Shown here piece by piece: positions 6,699 through 11,521 of a stretch of 11,521 nucleotides of DNA. A program made the translations under genes and the position numbers. This DNA comes from Gammaproteobacteria bacterium. Lineage in GTDB: Bacteria; Pseudomonadota; Gammaproteobacteria; Comchoanobacterales; Comchoanobacteraceae. The stretch covers positions 1-11,521 of the forward strand of contig JAQWRO010000122.1 of the NCBI GenBank assembly GCA_029243665.1. Reading direction: 5' to 3'. A model generated the notes under the pieces. That model searched no databases, was not told the origin of the DNA, and was given only the letters and a program-made list of their open reading frames with translations. Numbering within the stretch: position 1 is the first letter of the stretch; the number at the start of each line of letters is the position of its first letter.

Positions 6699-6722
6699 TA
6701 GCCTCTAGCCTATTTTATAGCC
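6699..6722. repeat. Three TAGCC repeats between sufS and the 520-residue gene
   Basis: TAGCC occurs at 6699-6703, 6706-6710 and 6718-6722 in otherwise AT-rich intergenic DNA. The copies lie upstream of the sufS promoter, which lacks a -35. They may be a regulator site, but no known consensus is recognised. Confidence 0.35.
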
Positions 6723-6735
6723 AATAAACAGTATT

Positions 6736-8298
6736 GTGATTAATAATCAAAACATTCATGTTAGCGTTATGACACCTCAAATCAATTTTAGAACACACAT
6801 TACTCAATTAACCAACCTTCTCAGCCAGCCCATCCTAAACCTAGAAACTTGGATCAAAGCTTTAACACTGTTCCACGCTTGCATTCAAGAAAAAATTATA
6901 GGCCAGAAACAATCACACTTATCTGCTTGCCAACAAACGCTACAAGCATTAGCGCATACCCAAAAAATTAGAGCGATGCCCAAATTCATCGGCATTGAAC
7001 TATCGGATTGGTTGTTTGTGATACAGCATATGATTTTAAAACAACAATTGATTCATTTTTTAGACAAACAAAAGGCTAGAGAAATTCTATTCTTTAGCCA
7101 ATTATTTAAAAGAGATATTTTTATAAACCCAGCATACATTCATCCTCAAGCTTTTAAGATTTCAACAATGATGCAATCTTTGATTCAATATAACTATCTA
7201 AGACCTAATCAGCCACTCTTTAGTGGTTGGCTAATTTCACACCATCATTTACAAAATCTCTTACCTACGAAAGCAACCCAACTCATTTATGCTTTTTTAT
7301 TTTTACCTCCGAACTTAAGCAGACCCCTTCAATCAAAAATAATATCTAATATCTCTTTGACAAAACAACAAAAAAAAATGCCAACTTTTGACATGAACAC
7401 CATTCAGCCATTTCTTCATAAATCTAATCATCAAATTAATCATGAAGACCTTCTCTCCTTTTTACTGATACATAACAGCTATACACTGATAGACATATTT
7501 ACAGCTATCATTCCTTTACCATGGATGGATTTAGCAAATCTAATGGCATCAATGCCACCTTGCCAAAAAGAGTTTCTAATCGAAAAACTTGCCCCCTACA
7601 CCATTCATCACACTCAGTTGTACTCACTCATCGCATTGTTAAAAACCACTTCTAATCAAGAAAAAAAAATAGATTTAACCACACTTCAGCATTGGATAGA
7701 TGTGTGCCAATATATTTATGATCAAAACATTGCTCTAATGGCTAGAAGACAACAACAAATCAGGTATATCTGTCAGCATCCAGTCGGAGTCAAAAGCCTT
7801 GAACAGGTGCTGATACATTTCAAGACACCTATTGAAAACCCTTATGAATGGTTAACACCTATTTTTATTGACCAATATACTGTGACATCTAAAGACATGT
7901 TGCTACCATTCACTTACAAAAACCATATTTCAGAATACTTAATTGAGCGCATGTTTAATCCCAACCACCACAAGCCTCAAGTATTTATACAACTGCGTAA
8001 ACACTTCATCTCTGAAGTACGGCAATTAATTACAACCTATGTATCCGCTAGACATTGGTTAAGTTTCAAATGGTTGTTTGGAATAGAACGTAGTGAAGAT
8101 TTACTTTTATATAAACAAACCCTCAATCAAGCCATGGATGCATTTGAGTTAGAAACAGATTTTACAAAGGTCATACGGTATATACGCCATATCACTGAAA
8201 AAAATCATTACATCACTCATATGACTGACAAGTCATTGTTTTCTAAAATTTCTGAAATTGATTTAGCTTGCACACTTCACCCAGCACTATCAACTTAA
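6736..8298 (+). CDS. Unrecognised 520-residue, probably all-helical protein
   Basis: I do not recognise the family. From a GTG at 6736 it is 520 residues; an ATG at 6769 would give 509. Neither has a Shine-Dalgarno. The sequence is rich in I, L, Q and H, lacks a signal peptide, and looks like a string of amphipathic helices throughout. There is no convincing transmembrane helix, no nucleotide-binding motif, and six scattered cysteines with no CxxC. Proline/aromatic loops recur (FLFLPPNLSRP near 187-197, IIPLPWMD near 258-265, YEWLTPIFIDQ near 370-380). Base composition resembles its neighbours, so recent transfer is not evident. It is on the plus strand between the two minus-strand SUF blocks, divergent from sufS and converging with the 157-residue gene. 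A long uninterrupted frame with ordinary protein composition supports it as a real gene. A helical scaffold or secreted effector is possible, but nothing proves it. Confidence 0.75.
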   Translation: MINNQNIHVSVMTPQINFRTHITQLTNLLSQPILNLETWIKALTLFHACIQEKIIGQKQSHLSACQQTLQALAHTQKIRAMPKFIGIELSDWLFVIQHMILKQQLIHFLDKQKAREILFFSQLFKRDIFINPAYIHPQAFKISTMMQSLIQYNYLRPNQPLFSGWLISHHHLQNLLPTKATQLIYAFLFLPPNLSRPLQSKIISNISLTKQQKKMPTFDMNTIQPFLHKSNHQINHEDLLSFLLIHNSYTLIDIFTAIIPLPWMDLANLMASMPPCQKEFLIEKLAPYTIHHTQLYSLIALLKTTSNQEKKIDLTTLQHWIDVCQYIYDQNIALMARRQQQIRYICQHPVGVKSLEQVLIHFKTPIENPYEWLTPIFIDQYTVTSKDMLLPFTYKNHISEYLIERMFNPNHHKPQVFIQLRKHFISEVRQLITTYVSARHWLSFKWLFGIERSEDLLLYKQTLNQAMDAFELETDFTKVIRYIRHITEKNHYITHMTDKSLFSKISEIDLACTLHPALST

Positions 8299-8345
8299 AA
8301 TAGTTACAGATTGAATCGCCTTGGAGCGTTTTGGTTGAACATTTA

Positions 8346-8819
8346 TCAAGCTGCTACTATTGGTGATTGAGTATTGGATTCGTCATTAGATTGATTGATT
8401 GAATTAAATACAGAAATAGAAGATAGCGTTTTCTGAAGCATTGGCTCTAATTTTGACAAACCATCTTGAATCTCTTTCTGATCCTTTTGATTGAAATAAC
8501 CTGCTTGTGATAGAACCGACATATACTGCGAAGCCTTCGTTGGACAAATTTTATGTTTTTGATATTCAGATTTGAACAGAGTTAAAAATAATTTAACATC
8601 AAAACCAATATCCTTAAAATATACATGTGCTGAATTAGGAGAAATGATTTTATAAAGCACGACCGTTGCTTGGTAATTATCTATTGCTGGGTTCGATTGA
8701 TTCGCTTGAGTGTTGATTTCTTGCTCTATGAGCGGTTGCCACACATGTAATCGTTCATTAAGGTCAGGGATCTGACGCATTGAGGTAAAAAATTCATTAC
8801 TGTCATGATTATCGGACAT
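8346..8819 (-). CDS. Unrecognised 157-residue soluble protein
   Basis: No family is recognised. The protein has a polar N-terminus (MSDNHDSNEF), a mixed central part with a possible beta strand (ATVVLYKIISP, 51-61) and SAHVYFKDIGFDVKLF (63-78), helical segments from about 80 to 135, and a polar low-complexity tail rich in N, S, D and Q that ends in SPIVAA. It has no signal peptide, membrane helix or cysteine pair (one cysteine, C92). A good Shine-Dalgarno (GGAGTG) precedes the ATG. It is 48 bp downstream of the NTF2-like gene, on the same strand as sufBCD, and may be the last gene of that operon as well as having its own promoter with a tandem repeat. A role in Fe-S assembly is only suggested by location. 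Confidence 0.7.
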   Translation of the reverse strand: MSDNHDSNEFFTSMRQIPDLNERLHVWQPLIEQEINTQANQSNPAIDNYQATVVLYKIISPNSAHVYFKDIGFDVKLFLTLFKSEYQKHKICPTKASQYMSVLSQAGYFNQKDQKEIQDGLSKLEPMLQKTLSSISVFNSINQSNDESNTQSPIVAA

Positions 8820-8839
8820 AAATCACTCCATATAATTTT

Positions 8840-8872
8840 AGTATATCTTTTTAACCTTAAACCAACCTTAAG
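8840..8872 (-). promoter_or_regulatory. Promoter with 11-bp-period tandem repeat (PmrA-like site)
   Basis: On the minus strand a -10 TATACT (8845-8840) is preceded, at the -35 position, by two direct repeats, CTTAAGGTT (8872-8864) and TTTAAGGTT (8861-8853), 2 bp apart and in phase at 11 bp. No good -35 hexamer exists. This is the layout of OmpR-family activator sites. The halves match the Legionella/Coxiella PmrA half-site cTTAATatT, as I remember it, at 7 and 6 of 9 positions. It overlaps the stop codon of the NTF2-like gene and lies upstream of the 157-residue gene. Confidence 0.45.
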
Positions 8873-9347
8873 CGTTGTTACTATAGGGTAATGATGAATG
8901 GTGTAAAACAATTTTTAATTGGCCATGCTCATCCGTTACGTAACCAAAGGTATATTCGACTTTAACTAAATCATTTGCTGCAGATGTAAACATGTAACAC
9001 CCCATCACAACGGCCATATCATGGTGGAAATAGGTATTATGATTATGAAACTCGATATTTATCCAGGGTGTCAATGCAAACCCCTGATCCTCTTTAAAAT
9101 CGTCATCCCCACCTACAAAGTAAGATAACGCACTTTCAAAAGAAGCACGAATGGGTATTTCAGCAGCCTTGGTTGGTTTAAAAAGAACGATCCCGTCATC
9201 CGTTTGATATCCATATAACTCACTGATTAATGAGCTGGCAAGTGCTTTATAATCTTCACCATTTGTGAATGCTTGACCAATGGCAATCAAACCATCTGCC
9301 CACTTTTTTTGAAAATTAACAATTGCTTCATTGGTAATTTTATGCAT
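8868..9347 (-). CDS. NTF2/SnoaL-like fold protein attached to the sufBCD operon
   Basis: The 159-residue protein has the helix-helix-sheet pattern of NTF2-like (SnoaL/CaMKII-association-type) domains: helical region 5-45, then strands including GIVLFKPTKA (52-61), INIEFHNHNTYFHHD (96-110), MAVVMGCYMFTS (111-122), VKVEYTFGYV (128-137) and LKIVLHHSSLPY (144-155). The HHSSLPY ending is a hallmark I recall from a bacterial family often labelled, probably wrongly, phosphoribosyl-AMP cyclohydrolase; HisI metal motifs are not seen. The substrate is unknown. It starts 1 nt after the sufD stop, with GGAAAAG inside sufD as ribosome site, so it is surely cotranscribed and coupled with sufBCD. This supports, without proving, a role in Fe-S assembly or its protection. 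Confidence 0.7.
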   Translation of the reverse strand: MHKITNEAIVNFQKKWADGLIAIGQAFTNGEDYKALASSLISELYGYQTDDGIVLFKPTKAAEIPIRASFESALSYFVGGDDDFKEDQGFALTPWINIEFHNHNTYFHHDMAVVMGCYMFTSAANDLVKVEYTFGYVTDEHGQLKIVLHHSSLPYSNNA

Positions 9348-9348
9348 A

Positions 9349-10542
9349 CTAAACTTTTCCTATTTCGTGTATGGTAATACGGCTTCTAATCCATGACTGC
9401 ACCGCTTGATCTAAATCAGAGACAATTTCTTCGATAAACCCTTCAATTAACATGGCTTTTGCTTCATTTAAATCGATGCCACGACTTCTTAAATAAAATA
9501 GTGCCTTTGTATCAAGCTCACCAATTGAAGAACCGTGCTGACATTGAACATCATCAATATCAATCTCAAGCTCTGGTCGTGAATATACTTCACAAGCTTT
9601 TGATAACATCAAAGCACGAGCCAATTGTCTTGCATCCGTCTTAGGCGCCTCGTGTCCAACAATTGCTCTTCCATGAAAAGCAGCTAAACCATTCCCATTG
9701 GCAACAGAATAGAACTTTTGCATACTTTGACCAGCAGGTGCAATGTGATGGGCATGAATGGCTTTATGGTCACTTTGCCCACTGGATGGTAATAACAACC
9801 CCGCTAAATATGCACTTGCATGAGATCCAACCGTCATATAGATACGTTCATGGCACCAAGCTGCCTCAAAATTCAAGGCATCATATCGAAATTCAGCACG
9901 ATCTTTTAAATCTACGTTATGGTCCATTAACAATTTACTTTGTGGGGATGCCCAAGAGACAATTTGACAACTCCCCCCTGCTTCAACTTGAACATTAATT
10001 GATAAGTTTGTGACCGCATGTACAGAGATAGTGTTTATTCTTAGTCGTAAATGAGCATTTTTTTTAACATTAATGGTTAATTTAATGTTCTGCCATTTAT
10101 TTTCTTGATCAAGCATGCAATGCAATTGCTGATCTAAATGCTTGCCTTCAGCTACTTCAATATTAGCCCAGTCACTTAATCCTAACCAACCTAGTTGATT
10201 AAAAAAATCATCCGACCATCTGACATGGTTGGCATCTAAATGACCATGCGAAAAACAAGATATTTCATCCACCGAGTTAGGTAAAAATTTTCCTTGTATA
10301 CAAACTAAATCAGTCTCATTGGATGACAAATCATACTGTTTTAAATGTACATTATAAGCTTCTTGGGTTTCTTTTCGGGTAACCAATTCCCATGGCTCAT
10401 TTAACCATTGCAATTTAGCATAGCGCCAAATTTCTTGTTTGCTCGATGGCCAAGTAGCATCTTCCCATAAGCTTTTCAAACCATCTAAGTGATTGCCAGC
10501 ATAATCTTTTTGTAAGCATTGCTTAATAATTGAGTCAGTCAT
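9349..10542 (-). CDS. sufD: SufD, SufBC2D scaffold subunit
   Basis: The 397-residue protein forms the SufBC2D complex, on which clusters are assembled with iron entry aided by SufD. The N-terminal helical region has WPSSKQEIWRYAKL (32-45), fitting the family's (F/W)P-E-W-Y signature. The beta-helix core leads to the conserved end block RPELEIDIDDVQCQHGSSIG with C334 and H336; by alignment these correspond to E. coli SufD C358 and H360, implicated in cluster formation with SufB. ALFYLRSRGI (347-356) and the C-terminal helices are typical. It is slightly shorter than E. coli SufD (423). It begins 9 bp after sufC and is followed by the NTF2-like gene after 1 bp. Confidence 0.95.
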   Translation of the reverse strand: MTDSIIKQCLQKDYAGNHLDGLKSLWEDATWPSSKQEIWRYAKLQWLNEPWELVTRKETQEAYNVHLKQYDLSSNETDLVCIQGKFLPNSVDEISCFSHGHLDANHVRWSDDFFNQLGWLGLSDWANIEVAEGKHLDQQLHCMLDQENKWQNIKLTINVKKNAHLRLRINTISVHAVTNLSINVQVEAGGSCQIVSWASPQSKLLMDHNVDLKDRAEFRYDALNFEAAWCHERIYMTVGSHASAYLAGLLLPSSGQSDHKAIHAHHIAPAGQSMQKFYSVANGNGLAAFHGRAIVGHEAPKTDARQLARALMLSKACEVYSRPELEIDIDDVQCQHGSSIGELDTKALFYLRSRGIDLNEAKAMLIEGFIEEIVSDLDQAVQSWIRSRITIHEIGKV

Positions 10543-10551
10543 ATAAAGCCT

Positions 10552-11292
10552 TTATTGGTCTAACCAACCATAGCCTTCTTTTTCAAGCTTCAAGGCTAAT
10601 TCGTAGTTACCAGACTTAATGATTTTACCATCTTTTAAAACATGCACAAAATCAGGTTTGATATGATCTAATAACCTTTGATAATGAGTAACAATGATAA
10701 ACGAACGATTGGGGCTTCTCATATGATTGACACCATCTGATACTGTTTTAAGCGCATCGATGTCTAAACCTGAATCCGTTTCATCTAGGATCGCGAGCTT
10801 AGGTTCTAAAACAAGCATCTGCAAAATTTCGTTACGTTTTTTTTCACCACCTGAAAAACCAGTATTTAAACTACGCTGAAGTAAATCAGATTTCATTTCA
10901 ACCAACTTCATTCTTTCTTTAATAAACGCAATGGCATCCATGGCATCTAAAGGCAACTCACCTCTCGCTTTCCTAACAGAATTGAGCGCTGCTTGTAGGA
11001 AAACCATATTATTTACACCTGAGATAGCCACAGGATACTGAAAAGCTAAAAAGATGCCCAAACAAGCCCTTTCTTCTGGCTCAAGATCAGAAATATCTTG
11101 GCCATTGAATGTGATTGACCCTTCATTTAATGTATAACCATATTTACCCGCAACTAAATTAGCCAAAGTACTTTTACCTGAACCATTGGGTCCCATAATG
11201 GCATGTACTTCTCCAGGTTTTACATCAATTTCGATGCCTTTTAAAATCTTTTTATCATCAACTGATGCATGTAAATTTGAAACTGAAAACAT
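10552..11292 (-). CDS. sufC: SufC, ABC-type ATPase of the SUF complex
   Basis: The 246-residue cytosolic ATPase drives conformational change of SufB-SufD during cluster assembly. It shows Walker A GPNGSGKS (34-41), Q-loop Q85 in FLAFQYP, signature FSGGEKKR (146-153), Walker B LAILDETDSGLD (167-178, catalytic E171), and switch H203 in VTHYQRLL. LDETDSGLDIDAL and FQYPV(A)I are hallmarks of SufC, distinguishing it from transporter ATPases. Length is normal. GTAGGA gives a ribosome site and sufB ends 3 bp upstream; sufD follows after 9 bp. Confidence 0.97.
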   Translation of the reverse strand: MFSVSNLHASVDDKKILKGIEIDVKPGEVHAIMGPNGSGKSTLANLVAGKYGYTLNEGSITFNGQDISDLEPEERACLGIFLAFQYPVAISGVNNMVFLQAALNSVRKARGELPLDAMDAIAFIKERMKLVEMKSDLLQRSLNTGFSGGEKKRNEILQMLVLEPKLAILDETDSGLDIDALKTVSDGVNHMRSPNRSFIIVTHYQRLLDHIKPDFVHVLKDGKIIKSGNYELALKLEKEGYGWLDQ

Positions 11293-11295
11293 TTT

Positions 11296-11521
11296 TTATC
11301 CTACACTTCCTTCTAAACTGATTTCCATTAATTTTTGTGCTTCAACGGCAAACTCCATTGGCAGCTCTTTAAATACTGTTTTACAAAAACCATTCACAAT
11401 TAAATTGATGGCCTGCTCTTCTGTTAAACCTCTTTGACGACAATAAAATAGTTCTTCTTCTGAAATATTAGAAGTAGTCGCTTCATGCTCGATTTGTGCT
11501 GTTGGGTGCTTCGATTCAATA
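11296..11521 (-). CDS. sufB: SufB, C-terminal end (runs off the right edge)
   Basis: The last 74 codons read in frame into a TAA at 11298-11296. The segment includes PTAQIEHEATTSNISEEELF, then FYCRQRG, IVNGFCKTVF and the ending EFAVEAQKLMEISLEGSVG, nearly identical in pattern to the E. coli SufB C-terminus. The second Glu of EHEATTS corresponds, by counting from the C-terminus, to E. coli SufB E434, one of the residues implicated in cluster binding with SufD H360. SufB is the main Fe-S scaffold subunit and binds SufC. The operon promoter and any regulator lie beyond the right edge. Confidence 0.96.
   Translation of the reverse strand, partial: IESKHPTAQIEHEATTSNISEEELFYCRQRGLTEEQAINLIVNGFCKTVFKELPMEFAVEAQKLMEISLEGSVG

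Noticed and set aside
8314..8332. Hairpin with a TTTT run between the convergent 520- and 157-residue genes
   Set aside because: Only three G-C pairs plus a mismatch and two A-T pairs, and a short T-run; not convincing as an intrinsic terminator.
8868..9347. Annotation of the NTF2-like gene as phosphoribosyl-AMP cyclohydrolase (hisI)
   Set aside because: HisI metal-binding cysteine motifs are absent and there are no histidine biosynthesis genes nearby.
9663..9998. 111-residue plus-strand open frame inside sufD
   Set aside because: Shadow of the clearly conserved sufD reading frame on the other strand.

Overview
The window is a densely packed, AT-rich bacterial chromosomal segment. The block tRNA-Tyr, tRNA-Gly, tRNA-Thr, tuf (minus strand, left edge) matches the E. 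coli tyrU-glyT-thrT-tufB arrangement. With gloB, lptB, a short HPF and a SUF-type Fe-S operon, this points to a gammaproteobacterium. The strong A/T bias and compact layout would suit a host-associated lineage (Legionellales- or Francisella-like), but the exact taxon is inference. No IS element, phage gene, CRISPR array or integrase is visible.

Layout: 1-129 is the start of tuf; 234-470 holds three tRNA genes with a strong promoter at 481-508; 574-1476 is a DMT/EamA-type membrane transporter. 1467-2078 is a YafS-like methyltransferase homologue, divergent from gloB (2159-2911, glyoxalase II). lptB (2947-3672) is the LPS-export ATPase, and hpf (3669-3956, minus) a ribosome-hibernation factor converging on it. 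4101-6671 (minus) is a tight sufS-sufU-sufA-sufT operon. 6736-8298 (plus) is an unrecognised 520-residue protein. 8346-8819 (minus) is an unrecognised 157-residue protein. 8868-11521 (minus) reads sufB (partial)-sufC-sufD followed at 1 nt by an NTF2-like protein.

How the genes work together: SufBCD is the scaffold/ATPase that builds Fe-S clusters. SufS supplies persulfide sulfur, SufU accepts it, the A-type carrier (SufA) delivers clusters, and SufT is a maturation accessory. No sufE or SUF repressor gene is visible. The SUF genes lie in two blocks on the same strand, separated by two same-strand accessory genes and one opposite-strand orphan. The downstream block has its own extended -10 promoter.

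The most interesting signals are: (i) the split SUF locus with the NTF2-like gene coupled to sufD; (ii) two unrecognised genes in the gap, one behind a tandem repeat resembling a PmrA-type response-regulator site; (iii) several genes (sufS, lptB, yafS-like, gloB, the transporter) whose predicted promoters place transcription starts 0-6 nt before the start codon with no Shine-Dalgarno, suggesting leaderless or near-leaderless mRNAs; and (iv) a tRNA-Gly whose encoded CCA directly abuts tRNA-Thr.
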